A stretch of DNA of 64,000 nucleotides. Source: Siphonodentalium dalli (lineage: Eukaryota; Mollusca; Scaphopoda; Gadilida; Siphonodentaliidae). Below are positions 1 to 12,123 of this stretch, one piece after another. Position numbers and translations under genes: made by a program. Numbering within the stretch: the first letter of the stretch is position 1; the number at the start of each line of letters is the position of its first letter. The stretch lies in the NCBI GenBank assembly GCA_032622095.1, contig CP136061.1, positions 91,117,845 to 91,181,844 of the forward strand, read 5' to 3'. Below the pieces are notes generated by a model, which was given only the letters and a program-made list of their open reading frames with translations, ran no database searches and was not told where the DNA came from.

Positions 1-1015
1 GAAGCTCACAGCACCCGTTCTCAATCTCAGTCACAAAAACGGCACTGCGGTGGTTAATCAAGTGATAATTTTAATGAGCATTTGTTTTTGACGCATCGCT
101 ATAAAGAGCGTATGTTTACCATTCAACGTTATTAGCATCTGCAGAGAGACATACGGGAACATTGAGTGGTTTCCTATGCGGGGAGATTTATTGGATGCCA
201 TAGTACTCTTACAACATCATTGTTATTAGGTCAGGGCTTAGGGGGGGGGTAGTTAGTGTGGATATAGGCATAATGCTTCTCAGAAATCCCGGTTACAAAC
301 CAACACTCACAATTTCGTATTTACGCAGACGCAACGTTATCGCTCGAAATTTATTATGCAGAGAGATATACGGGAACAAGTGCTTTCCTATTTTTAGAAC
401 GCAACACATGATACCAAACAAAATTACGTCGCGTTGGTGATGGCGTTCACGACGGGATTAATTGACTGTCCGCTCTTTGCGAGGATGGGGTTCACGGCGG
501 GATTAACTTTGCGGGGACTATTGACCATCTCGTAAGGGTGGACAACCTCTGTCAGGGGCTGCTCAATGGCCACGGGCAGGTTAAAAACAATCATACCTGT
601 TCTGGGTCTGTGCGTGTATAGACATGAGCGTGTTGTGTTCCTAAGAACGTGGAGCGTGTTGTGTTCCTAAGAACGCGGATCGGGTAAGTTTTTCCGCCCT
701 GGGTGAGCTCAAACTTCGTATATAAGTGTAAAAACACACGGGGATCGTCGACGTCGCATTGTGTGAAACATTATTATGTCTGTCGTTCCTAGGAACGGGG
801 GAATTTTTCATAGGGTCAGTCTTAACCTTCAAACGTGTACCCACAAATTATATATTGTGACCCCGACATGACTTTGACCTTGAAAATTATCAATTCAAGG
901 TCAAATCGGGTAAAATATTGAAAAACCCAATACTAACTCATTGAAAAACACAAACAAAACATAAAACATTGTCATGTTTCTGACCAAGCACGCCAGGGGC
1001 GGGCTAGCCTGCTAG
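1..1015 (+). mobile_element. Helitron-like element, family 1, 5' end outside window
   Basis: The 3' terminus shows a short hairpin (CGCCAGGGGCG) followed by GGCTAGCCTGCTAG, i.e. a CTAG end, and the next unit begins directly after. No Rep/helicase coding is visible. The internal sequence recurs at 6,360-8,112. Confidence 0.7.
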
Positions 1016-2194
1016 TCTATATATATATTTTGAGACTTCCGTATATATATATGTGTGTATATATATATGTGGGTACGTCATGGAATCGAAAACGCCTGGA
1101 CGGATTGAGCTCAAATTTCGTATATAAGTGTAAAAACCCACGGGGATCGCCGAAGTTGCATTTTGGACAAGCTCTGATCACTCATTCTCCACTCCCAATC
1201 AATAAAATCACCGCAAACACGGCGGGGTTAATCAGGTTGATATTCGCTCGCGATCCACATTTTTCATATCTGTATATGTATATTTTAATATCCATATTCA
1301 CTTCAAACTGCTAAACCCGTTGTGCCAAAACTTGCTAATACCTCGCAAAATATAGAATTTACATTTTCTGATGTATACATTTTTTGTTACGGCTGAAAAT
1401 ATTTCCGAAACATTCAGATTTTAAAGTATAAACTTACACACCACAATTCCTGCTAAGTGACGCAGCTATATGGCTGCTGAAATTTAAGTGAATCCCAGGC
1501 ACTGCGATACGTCCCGAATCTGACGGGACTTCCACTGCCCCAAACCGTGAACGCCAACGACATTGTTGGCGAGAAAATAGCCCCCAAGCCGTAAATATCA
1601 ACAACAACGACATTGTTGGCGTGAAAATAATTAGTTAAAATTACTAAATACACGCAATCCTATTTTCCCTTTTCGGCAATGTGAGATTTTTCGGGGAGCC
1701 GTGATGCCAACAACAACGACCCAAAGCCCTGAATGCCAACAACAACGACATCATCGGGTCATTTTTTTAAGTAAATCCGAGGCACTGCGATACGTCCCGA
1801 ATCTGACGGGACTTCCACTGCCCAAAACCGTGAACGACATTGTTAGCGAGAAAATAGCACCCAAGCCGTAAATATCAACAACAACGACATTGTTGGCGAG
1901 AAAATAATTAGTTAAAATTACTAAATACACGCAATCCTATTTTCCCTATACGGCAATGTGAGATTTTTCGGGTAGCCCCGAGCCGTGATGCCAACAACAA
2001 CGACCCGAAGCCCTGAATGCCAACAACAACGACATCATCGGGTCAGTTTTTTTCCGCCCGATGTACCTTAAATCATACCTCTTTTAGGGAGGGTACAATA
2101 ATTTCTCTTAAAAAGGCACGATTAACTCATTGAAAAGCGAAAAAACAATGTCATGTTTCGGACCAACGCCGCCAGTGGCGGGCTAACCTGCTAG
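1016..2194 (+). mobile_element. Helitron-like element, family 1, complete unit
   Basis: Starts TCTATATATATATTTTGAGA and ends with hairpin CCGCCAGTGGCGG, then GCTAACCTGCTAG. Contains an internal direct repeat of about 330 bp (1,480-1,700 against 1,775-2,045) rich in CAACAACAACGAC. Non-coding. Confidence 0.72.
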
Positions 2195-3287
2195 TCTATA
2201 CTATATATTTTGAGACTTCGTATATGTGTGTGTGTGTGTGTGTACTTCATAGAATCCAAAACGCGTGTACAGATTGAGCTCAAACTTCCTATGTAAGTGT
2301 CAAATCCCACCGACACGACCGTGGTCGCGGTTTAGAGAAGCTCAGAGCACCCGTTCTCCAATATCAAATCACCGCAAAGGCACGGCGTGGGTTAATCAAG
2401 TGATTATTTAATGAGCGTTTGTTTTTGACGCATCTCTATAAGAGCGTATGTTTGCCATTCAACGTTATTTGCATCTGCAGAGAGATATACGGAACATACA
2501 TTAAATTTAAAAAACATTTGTTTCTGACCAACCCTGCGAGCACGGATGGCGCGCTTTGTTTTTACCGTATATAGTTATATACCGAAATCATCCCAGATAA
2601 TCACGAATATAGCATCAGATTTCTCCCCAGATATACCGTTATAAAGCTACTGGAATCTGCCAATGTACGGGAAATTCCAGGGAATGCCGATTGAGCTCAA
2701 ACTTGATACCCACGGGAAGTGTCATATATATGAGTGTGTCCTTTATAGACTCGAACCGATTGAGCTCAAACTTGCTAAATAAGAAAATAGCCCCCAAGCC
2801 GTAAATATCAACAACAACGATATTACTAAATACACGTTTTCGGCAATGTGAGAGTTTTCGGGGAGCCGTGATGCCAACAACAGATTCAATGCAATGTTAT
2901 CTATTATGCAGAGATATTTCACGACATTACGACGGGTACGGCAGACTCAAAATATTATGCAGACAGATTTCCCGACGGGAAGCGTTTGTTTAAATTCAAT
3001 GCAATGTTATCGTAGAGAGATTTCACGAAACAAACAATGCGTTGTCTGTCGTTCCTAGGAAGGGGGGATTTCTACGGGTAAATTTTTCCGCCAGAAACAA
3101 AAAAATTAATTAAAACAATATACAATTTAATGAAAACAATTTAAAATTAAAAAAAATTAACAATAAAAAAACAATTCAGAAACAAAATATATTAAATTTA
3201 AAAAACATTAAATTCATATTCAAAAATGTCATGTTTCTGAAACAAAGCCATTGGACGAATGCCGCCAGTGGCGGGCTAACCTGCTAG
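2195..3287 (+). mobile_element. Helitron-like element, family 1, complete unit
   Basis: Starts TCTATACTATATATTTTGAG, carries a (TG) microsatellite near the 5' end, and ends GCCGCCAGTGGCGGGC plus TAACCTGCTAG. The latter half is very AT-rich (3,100-3,220). Confidence 0.72.
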
Positions 3288-3795
3288 TCTCTCTTATATA
3301 TTTTGATACAATCTATCTGTTTGTCTGTCTGTCATTTATACAAATCTACGATTCTCCACCGATCGAGACCAAACTTCCTATCTAGGGGTAAAATCCCACG
3401 GACACGGGCGTTGTCGTATTGGCGACCCCGTGCGACGCCCGTGCAGCGCATGCGCAGACGAGATCTCGAAAACGGGTGGAGCTATCGACTTGAAATTTGC
3501 TATGTGAATGTATCTTGCCCCGGATACGAATTTTATCGGATCGCCGAGCCCGTGCGACGCCAGCTTCGCGCATGCGCAGACGAGATTTCGGAAACGGGTG
3601 GAGCTATCGACTTGAAATTTGCTATGTGAATGTATCTTGCCCCGGATACGAATTTTATCGGGTCGCCGAGCCCGTCGCCGAGCCCGTCCGACGCCAGCTT
3701 CGCGCATGCGCAGACCAGATCTCGGAAACGGGTGGAGCTATCGACTTGAAATTTGGTTTTTGAATAGCCCGGACAACGTCGGGCTCATCGGCTAG
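3288..3795 (+). mobile_element. Helitron-like element, family 2
   Basis: Starts TCTCTCTTATATATTTTGAT and ends with a different hairpin (GCCCGGACAACGTCGGGC) followed by TCATCGGCTAG. The body is GC-richer and made of roughly 122-bp subrepeats. The long open frames on both strands here are repeat artefacts (arginine-rich translations). Confidence 0.68.
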
Positions 3796-4304
3796 TCTCC
3801 TATGTATTTTAAAGACCTCTGTCTGTCAGTCTGTATGTCTGTATGTATGTATGTCATTTATACAAATCTACGATTCTCGACCGATCGGGACGAAACTTGG
3901 TACGTGTGTGTAGTTTGACCAGGCGGTCGTCGTTGTCGTATTGGCGAGCCCGTGCGGCGCCCGCTTCGCGCATGCGCAGACGAGATCTCGAAACGGGTGG
4001 AGCTATCGACTTGAAATTTGCTAAGTGAATGTATCTTGCCCCGGATACGAATTGTATCGGGTCGCCGAGTCCGTGCGACGCCAGCTTCGCGCATGAGCAG
4101 ACCATATCTCGGAAACGGGTGGAGCTATCGACTTGAAATTTGCTACGTGAATGTATCTTGCCCCGGATACGAATTTTATCGGGTCGCCGAGCCCTTGCGA
4201 CGCCAACTTCGCGCATGCGCAGACCAGATCTCGGAAACGGGTGGAGCTATCGACTTGAAATTTGGTTTTTGAATAGCCCGGACAACGTCGGGCTCATCGG
4301 CTAG
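3796..4304 (+). mobile_element. Helitron-like element, family 2
   Basis: Starts TCTCCTATGTATTTTAAAGA and ends with the same GCCCG...CGGGC hairpin and TCATCGGCTAG as the unit before it. Three roughly 122-bp subrepeats. Confidence 0.68.
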
Positions 4305-5490
4305 TCTATACTATATATTTTGAGACATCCGTATATGTGTACTTCATAGAATCGAAAACGGGTTGACCGATCGGTACCAAACTTCCTATGTAAGTGTCAA
4401 ATCCCACCGACACGACCGTGGTCGCGGTTTAGAGAAGCTCAGATCACCCGTTCTCCAATCTCAAATCACCGCAAAGTCACGGCGGGGGTTAATCAAGTGA
4501 TTATTTAATGAGCGTTTGTTTTTGACGCATCTCTATAAAGAGCGTCTGTTTCCCATTCAACGTTATTCGCATCTGCAGAGTTATACGGGAACGCAAACGT
4601 TATCGCTCGAAATTTATTCCCTGCGAGCACGGATGGCGCGCTTTGTTTTTACAGTATATATACCGAAATCATCCCAGATAATCACGAATATAGCATCAGA
4701 TTTCTCCCCAGATATACCGTTATAAAGCTACTGGAATCTGCCAAACTACGGGAAATTCCAGGGAATGCCGATTGAGCTCAAACTTGCTACCTACGGGAAG
4801 TGTCATATATATGAGTGTGTCCTTTATAGACTCTAACCGATTGAGCTCAAACTTGCTAAATATGTAAATAGCCCCCAAGCCGTAAATATCAACAACAACG
4901 ATATTGATACCTACGGGGAGCAACGTTATTAGCATCTGCAGAATTATGCAGAGAGAAAGTGCTTTCCTATTTTTAGAACGCAACACATGTTTACGTCGCG
5001 TTGGTGATTGAGGTTCACAACGGGGTTAATTGACTGTCCGCTCTTTGCGACGATGAGGTTCACGGCGGAGACTATTGACCAACACTCACAATTTCGTCTT
5101 TTGCATCAGATACCAACACCTCGACCGATCGGGACGAAACTTGGTACGTGAGTGTAGTTTGACCAGGTGGTCGTCGCTGTCGTATTGGCGAACCCGTGCG
5201 ACGCCCGTGCAGCGCATGCGCAGACGAGATATCGGACACGGGTGGAGCTATCGACTTGAAATTTGGTATGTGAATGTATCTTGCCCCGGATACGAATTTT
5301 ATCGGGTCGCCGAGCCCGTGCGACGCCAGATTCGCGCATGCGCAGACCAGATCTCGGAAACGGGTGGAGCTATCGACTTGAAATTTGGTTTTTGAGTAGC
5401 CCGGTCCTGTACGGGGTTACATTGAAAAACTAAAATTAATGCGACCAAAGCCATGGGACGAATGCCGCCAGTGGCGGGCTAACCTGCTAG
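4305..5490 (+). mobile_element. Helitron-like element, chimera of families 1 and 2
   Basis: The 5' end (TCTATACTATATATTTTGAG) and 3' end (hairpin CCGCCAGTGGCGG, CTGCTAG) are family 1. Positions 5,125-5,405 are a truncated family-2 body ending inside its hairpin region (GAGTAGCCCGGTC). Confidence 0.65.
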
Positions 5491-5554
5491 TCTATACTAT
5501 ATATTTTGAGACTTCCATGGGACGAATGCCGCCAGTGGCGGGCTAACCTGCTAG
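5491..5554 (+). mobile_element. 64-bp minimal Helitron-like unit
   Basis: Consists only of the 26-bp 5' terminus (TCTATACTATATATTTTGAG...) joined to the last ~38 bp of the 3' terminus with hairpin CCGCCAGTGGCGG and CTGCTAG. Confidence 0.65.
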
Positions 5555-6197
5555 TACTATATATTTTGAGATTTCCGTATATATATATGTGTGTACTTTA
5601 TAGAATCGAAAACGACTGCACCCATCTAGCTAAAATTTCGTATATAAGTGTAGAAACCCACGGGGATCGTCGACGTCGCGTTTTGGACAATATCTGAGCA
5701 CTCATTCTCCACTCACAATCATCAAAATCACCGCAAACGACTCTTCGGGGGTTAAGGCATTAACGATCTTTATATTGACCGTATTTGGAGTCGTTGACCG
5801 TATTTGGAGTCGTTAACCGACGAACGCTCTTATTGCCATCGTCTTTTCTAAACGGTTAACCATGCGTACGAAACTACGGACGCGAAACGCGAAATGCATT
5901 ATCTCGATTAAAAAGGCAGAATACCTTAAATCATAGCTCTTTTAGTGACGGGTACTGCGTGTTTAGTGATTATTATGTGTTCTTCACCTTAATCGGGTAA
6001 AATAAGGTCTAATCGGGTAAAATATTGAAAAACCAAAAATTAAATTCAAAAAATTCAAAAATCCAGTAAATTAAAAATGCACATTTAACTCATGTTATAA
6101 ACAAAAAATTACTATTACCTCATTGAGAACAATATTAAAAAATTAAAAAATTGTCATGTTTCTGACCAACCACGCCAGTGGCGGGCTAACCTGCTAG
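5555..6197 (+). mobile_element. Helitron-like element, family 1, short
   Basis: Starts TACTATATATTTTGAGATTT (lacking the first TCTA) and ends CGCCAGTGGCGGGC plus TAACCTGCTAG. Confidence 0.65.
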
Positions 6198-6223
6198 TCT
6201 ATACTATATATTTTGAGACTTCC

Positions 6224-6267
<44 letters not shown>

Positions 6268-6977
6268 TTTATAGAATCGAAAACGACTGCACCCATCGAG
6301 CTCAAATTTCGTGTATAAGTGTGAAATCCCACGGACCCGGCCGTGGTCGCGTTTTGTAGAAGCTCACAGCACCCGTTCTCCAATCTCAGTCACAAAAAAA
6401 ACGAAACTGCGGTGGTTAATCAAGTGATAATTTAATGAGCCTTTGTTTTTGACGCATCGCTATGAAGAGCGTTTGTTTACCATTCAACGTTATTAGTATC
6501 TGCAGAGAGATATATACGGGATTTTGAGTCGTTTCCTATGCGGGGAGATTTATTGGATGCCATAGTACTCTTACAACATTTCTGCAATATAATTGACTCA
6601 AATTGTTCAGCATCATTGTTATAGTATGTATGACACTTAGGTCAGGGCTTAGGGGGGTAGTTAGTGTTAATATAGGCATAATGCTTCTCAGAAATCCCGG
6701 CAGACGAGATCTCGGAAACGGGTGGAGCTATCGACTTGAAATTTGGTATGTGAATGTATCTTGCCCCGTGCGACGACAGCTTCGCGCATGCGCAGACCAG
6801 ATCTCGGAAACGGGTGGAGATATTGACTTGAAATTTGGTTTTTGAATATTTGACAACGTCGGCTCAGCATTATCTCATTGAAAAACAAAAAATTAAATTA
6901 ATTAAAAAAATTAATTTAATTTTTTTTAAATTGTCATGTTTCTGACGATTGCCGCCAGTGGTGGGCTAACCTGCTAG
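6198..6977 (+). mobile_element. Helitron-like element, family 1 with family-2 insert
   Basis: Starts TCTATACTATATATTTTGAG, followed by an AT dinucleotide run (6,225-6,267). Positions 6,698-6,860 are family-2 body. Ends GCCGCCAGTGGTGGGC plus TAACCTGCTAG. Confidence 0.65.
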
Positions 6978-8112
6978 TACTATATATTTTGAGACTTCCT
7001 TATGTATACATATATATATATATTTATATATATTTACTTTATAGAATCGAAAACGGCTGGCTCGATTGAGTTCAAACTTCCCATCTAAGGGTAAAAACCA
7101 CGAACACCGTAGTTGTCGCGTTTTGGAGAAGCTCTGAGCACCCTTTATCCACTCCCAAATCATCACAAAGGCACGGCGTGGGTTAATCAAGTGATTTTTT
7201 AATGAGCGTTTGTTTTTGACGCATCGCTATAAAGAGCGTCTGTTTACCATTCAACGTTATTAGTATCTGCAGAGAGATATATACGGGATTTTGAGTGGTT
7301 TCCTATGCGGGGAGATTTATTGGATGCCATAGTACTCTTACAACATCATTGTTATAGTATGTATGACACTTAGGTCAGGGCTTAGGGGGGTAGTTATAGG
7401 CATAATGCTTCTCAGAAATCCCGGTTACCAACCAACACTCACAATTTCGTATTTCCGCAAACGTATACGGGAACAAGTGCTTTCCCATTTTTAGAACGCA
7501 ACACATTACACCAAACAAAATTACGTCGCGTTGGTGATGGCGTTCACGACGGGATTAATTGACTGTCCGCTCTTTGCGAGGATGGGGTTCACGATCAGAT
7601 TAACTTTGTGGGGACTATTGACCATCTCGTAAGGGTGGACAACCTCTGTCAGGGGCTGCTCAATGGCCACGGGCAGGTTAAAAAAAATCATACCTCTTCA
7701 GGGTCTGGGCGTGTATAGACACGAACGTGTTGTGTTCCTAAGAACGCGGAGCGTGTTGTGTTCCTAAGAACGCGGATCGGGTAAGTTTTTCCGCCCTAGG
7801 TGAGCTCAAACTTCGTATATAAGTGTAAAAACACACGGGGATCGTCCACGTCGCATTGTGTGAAACATTATTATTTCTGTCGTTCCTAGGAACGGGGAAA
7901 TTTTTCATCGGGTCAGTCTTAACCTTCAAACGGGTACCCACAAATTATATATTGTGACCCCGACATGACTTTGACCTTGAAAATGATCAATTCAAGGTCA
8001 AATCGGGTAAAATATTGAAAAACCCAATATTAACTCATTGAAAAACACAAACAAAACATAAAACATTGTCATGTTTCTGACAAAGCACGCCAGTGGCGGG
8101 CTAACCTGCTAG
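6978..8112 (+). mobile_element. Helitron-like element, family 1, last unit of the array
   Basis: Starts TACTATATATTTTGAGACTT and ends CGCCAGTGGCGGGC plus TAACCTGCTAG at 8,112. The sequence that follows is not Helitron-like, so the array ends here. It resembles 1-1015 closely over most of its length. Confidence 0.7.
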
Positions 8113-11100
8113 TGCTATATAAATGTACTGTACAAACATGCCAATATAACACAATATATGTTTATTTTTTGTATTTGATTTGTTACTGCATCAATTTGAA
8201 ATATAAGCACACTTTATTATGAACATTTCACATTAAAGGTACCGGTACCACTTTGTAGTAGTACCAGGGATGTGGCGACCCCCACTCAACTTTGGCAAAC
8301 ACTTTAAACAGTTGGAAATTTGATACCTGACACAACAGTAGTTGGAAATTTCACACCAACATTCGTTTTTTCCAACATTTTATTAGGGGAGAATTTTTTA
8401 TTTTTAGACCAATACTTGCATATTTACCTACTTCTTGGTCAAAATCTTTGACTGAAATGGCCATCAGTTGGAAATTTTCTAACCTTAGGGAATGTGTCAG
8501 GTTGGAAAAATCCAACACTGGGAAAGCTTGTGTCCTGGTCGATCCCTTGTGGCCAGTCAAAGACTGCTAATTTAAGAACACAACATTTTCCTACATTTGG
8601 TAAAAATTGTGAACTGAAATGGTCATCAGTTGGAAAATGTCCAAAATAACGGGGGTATGAGCTTTGAAATTTCCGACACTATAGGAAGGCTTGATGCCAG
8701 TCTGGATGCTAGGATTTTGCGATTTTCTTGCTCAGATTTCCAAATTTTCTCACACCAGGCCGAACCATGGTCCGTTCAGCCTGTCTTGGTCTCGCACCCG
8801 TGGCCCTGTGAATTTGTTTGGATCTGGACCACCAGATGTTTAGGATTTATGCAATTTTCAGGTTCAGATCTGTAAAATTTGTCATACCGGGTGTATAGAA
8901 TCATGGTTCTGTTTCTCCATCATTCTGGCTATAGTGACCACAAGATAAGATCCATTAAGAATCAGTGAGCAAGGGGAGGGGGTTCGAATGTAATTTCGCA
9001 AAACTTTAGTCTGATTCAATGGGGCTGCATTTGGAATTCCCAAGGTGGACACCCCAACCGAGAGCCTCTAGTCACGTCCCTGAGTAATGCCATATCAAGA
9101 ACAAAAAGTATATGGTCCCTAAATGAAGGGGGGACTTGCAAGTTGCAAACCTGCAGGAAACCCACAATGTTATAAACATTTGAATATCTGGTCCAGTACG
9201 TCACAGCACATCAACCTAGATCAGCCTTATTCTAATCTTACGATTGTGTGTAGCCATTTACAGCACATTTCCATATAATCACAGTTATTTACATGTTTTA
9301 TGTTTATCCACTTAAAGGGGTACTGTACACGGAGATAGGCAATTTTTTTATTTACTCCCATTGACATAACTTTCAAGTTAGATTGTGTTCGTGTTATATG
9401 AGTTTCGTATAAACCTGAGAACACCGGAGAAGACGCAGGTTGTAGGATGAACCGGAGGTTCAATTCATGCCTGCAATCTCTTCCATCGAACAATCTCACC
9501 CCCTATAAAAATATTGACGCTTTATGAATCTTGTTTCTTCTCTTTTTTTCCAGATTGGTTATAGCGGGACTTCCTTTTGCATGTAACATGTTTTGTTCGC
9601 AACTCAATAATGTTCGTCGTGAACGGCTTTCGATAAAAGACACCCAACATGTGAGATTTCAAGAACGGTAACTCGTAATGGCATAATTCGCCATTTTATG
9701 ACTCCAGCCATAAATTCATTTATATTAAACAAATCAATTTGACTTTTATGATAGCCTGTTAACCGGAACTTTTTCAGTAGACATCGTCGACTCAAATACG
9801 TTATTTTAAAATATAATATTGATATTAGATCGCAATTGTTACCGGGAATTTATTGAAATTGGCGTACATTATCCCTTTAATGTATTTACATGTAACAAAG
9901 TAAAAAATAGAATAATAATTAATGTTAAGAATTTAGACAACTGGGGCAGGCTGTTGTGACAGTTTGGGGCGGGTTATCCCTGGTTGGATTGTCATATTTA
10001 CCACGGTTATCATTATTAATTTAAATATACTTTATTCTCATCGATTAAATTTGTGCTACATGCACATCGTCATTAATGTCACTTTCTTCATTGTTTATTG
10101 TCAACGCAAAAAGTTTATTATAAGTTAAAAAGTAAGCAGAAAAAATTTAAATTAGTTTCTAAAATTGACACACATACTAGTATGACGAGCATCCATTTAC
10201 AGTCAGTTGTGGAAATAGTTGCAGAATGAAATGTTTGAGATGTTGATGTCACTGACGATAGCACAAAACAGAAAGACAAGTTGGACCGCCCCCTCCATTC
10301 ACAGTATGAGTCACATGGCCAAGGACAAGATGCAGGGTGTGCTGTTGAATCAAATGTGAAATCCAAGATAAAATTAGGAAACAATGATAAACTCTCATCA
10401 CTCAAGAATCCATATGAAGTTTGTTGGCGATTGAATGAGAGATGTGGGCTATAGGGTATTCCGACGACAATCGTTGATGCACGCATGGACGGACGCCAAC
10501 CCACTACAATAGCTAAAACTTTATTTCGTTCAGTTGAGCTTAACATTTAGTATAAACATATGTGCGAGGAGATGTGGTCGGCGGCTTCCGTAAGCCTTGG
10601 AACATACCAGAGTGGACCCCCTGTACGTAAAGCCGTTCATGGAACATTCTGGGTAAAATGTTTTTGTTTATCTGTGCTTTGCATTCATACAGATGTTGAA
10701 TGGTGTAAGGTAATGCATTCATTGTTTGTATACACAACGTTAGGCAAGTTAAACCTAGCAAAACAAACAAAAAAATGAAAAATAAAATGACATACACATT
10801 AAAGCAAGTGCCAATTTTAATCAGTTACGTTAAATAATTACCCCAAAATCATTTATAGTGAAGCAGTTTGATGTAGTTTTTTTTAACGCCGAACGTCGAG
10901 AATAGGCAAAATTGGTACATGACAAAATAAAATTCACCTGAACAAGATAATGTCAAGCCACAATTAGCTGCTACCAAGTGATATTGATACATGTTCCAAC
11001 GCAATAGCGATATATATAGTTTATTCTTCTTCTTACCATGTAAATCAAATCAATTTTATTTCGCTTGTTTCGTTTTTGGTGAAAATTACAAATGGCTTTT

Positions 11101-11977
11101 TTCCGTTTGAACAGATACAAAATGCGGAAAACCGGAACGATGTGAAAATGCTACATAGAGCATCACATATGTTACTGAGGTAGCCGGTCCGCTACATTTG
11201 TATACATCGCTTGTGTATTAACAGATGATTAGAGACTCATATACCATACCTATCTATTTGGTTGCTTTAGATAACATGGTATCCCAGTTGAATTTTGTAT
11301 TGTTGTATCACATAGTTATACGCGATAATGAGTCTAATTAACGTTTAGTTGTGACAAAATTACACAATACAATTTCTGGTCTATGTTAGCAGTAGCCATC
11401 ATTGTTAACTAAACAGTCACGTTTTTAAACCAGAACATATTCGAAATATTATCAATATTAATCGATAGAAGCATTTCCGGACATGTGTCTTCGATTCATA
11501 TATAATATATTATACCCTGGTAACTATATAACACATGTTTACAAAGACATAGACCATATTTAACCTGTTGATATATGTGTGGTCTTCTGTTATTGCACCC
11601 CTAGCAGGTAATCTACGGAAATGTAGGTCATTATTGCTTTATTAAATTTAACATGTATGATTTATGTAGCAGATACTTGATAATTTAGTGAAGACATTTT
11701 CAGTTATTGTTGATATCGTCAAAATGTTGTCAACATAACCAGTTTGCATTTGTGTTATAATGAAAATAGTAGATGTTGTGAAATCTTCCGTATTTTGCAT
11801 TAAATTGATACAAAAAGAAGACATAAAGAAATTATTGTGAAATAAATATAATTCTGCATTGCTATTCAATAAATACATATCTTTTGAAAAGGTAAACATT
11901 AATCCTTGGACTTCAGCAAAATATCGATTGGGTTGTTCGTTGATTGATTATATATGTAAGTGCTAATTGAAAATAAC
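8113..11977. other. Region downstream of last recognised exon; repeats, no supported gene
   Basis: Contains an internally duplicated segment (8,420-8,470 against 8,600-8,640, sharing TGAAATGGCCATCAGTTGGA with one mismatch) and a 569-bp inverted-repeat element. A piece near 10,470-10,520 is shared with 38,960-39,010. The remaining PTP exons should lie here if the gene is complete, but none could be recognised. Confidence 0.5.
9312..9880. mobile_element. Inverted-repeat miniature element, 569 bp
   Basis: Left end TTAAAGGGGTACTGTACAC matches the reverse complement of the right end GCGTACATTATCCCTTTAA. No transposase; the two minus-strand open frames inside resemble nothing recognised. Confidence 0.5.
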
Positions 11978-12123
11978 CTGCAATGAACCAGGAACCGACC
12001 ATCGATGTGTTGATAACTTATCGCCTCTGATAGCAGCAGTAGGAAATCGTCAAGACTTGCCGTGTCGGTGAAATCAGAGCCCGATAGGAACTGAATATGA
12101 GTAACTTCTCTACTACTTTCATC
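11978..12123 (-). CDS. Receptor exon: altered WPD loop through catalytic His-Cys
   Basis: A 146-bp exon after acceptor TTTTCCAG encoding [12 protein letters not shown], then LSGSDFTDT, a leucine-rich helix ([11 protein letters not shown]) and DGRFLVHC followed by AG|GTTATT. R-E-V-T-H-x-Q-F and V-H-C are standard PTP landmarks. W-P-D-H-G is changed to G-S-D-F-T: Asp is kept, but Trp and Pro are lost. The exon ends in phase 2 inside the codon after the catalytic Cys, the usual PTP intron position. The next exon was not found. Confidence 0.87.

Noticed and set aside
3378-4272. Several overlapping 60-120-residue open frames, arginine-rich, on both strands
   Set aside because: They follow the ~122-bp Helitron subrepeats and repeat themselves in several frames; no domain or codon signature of a gene.
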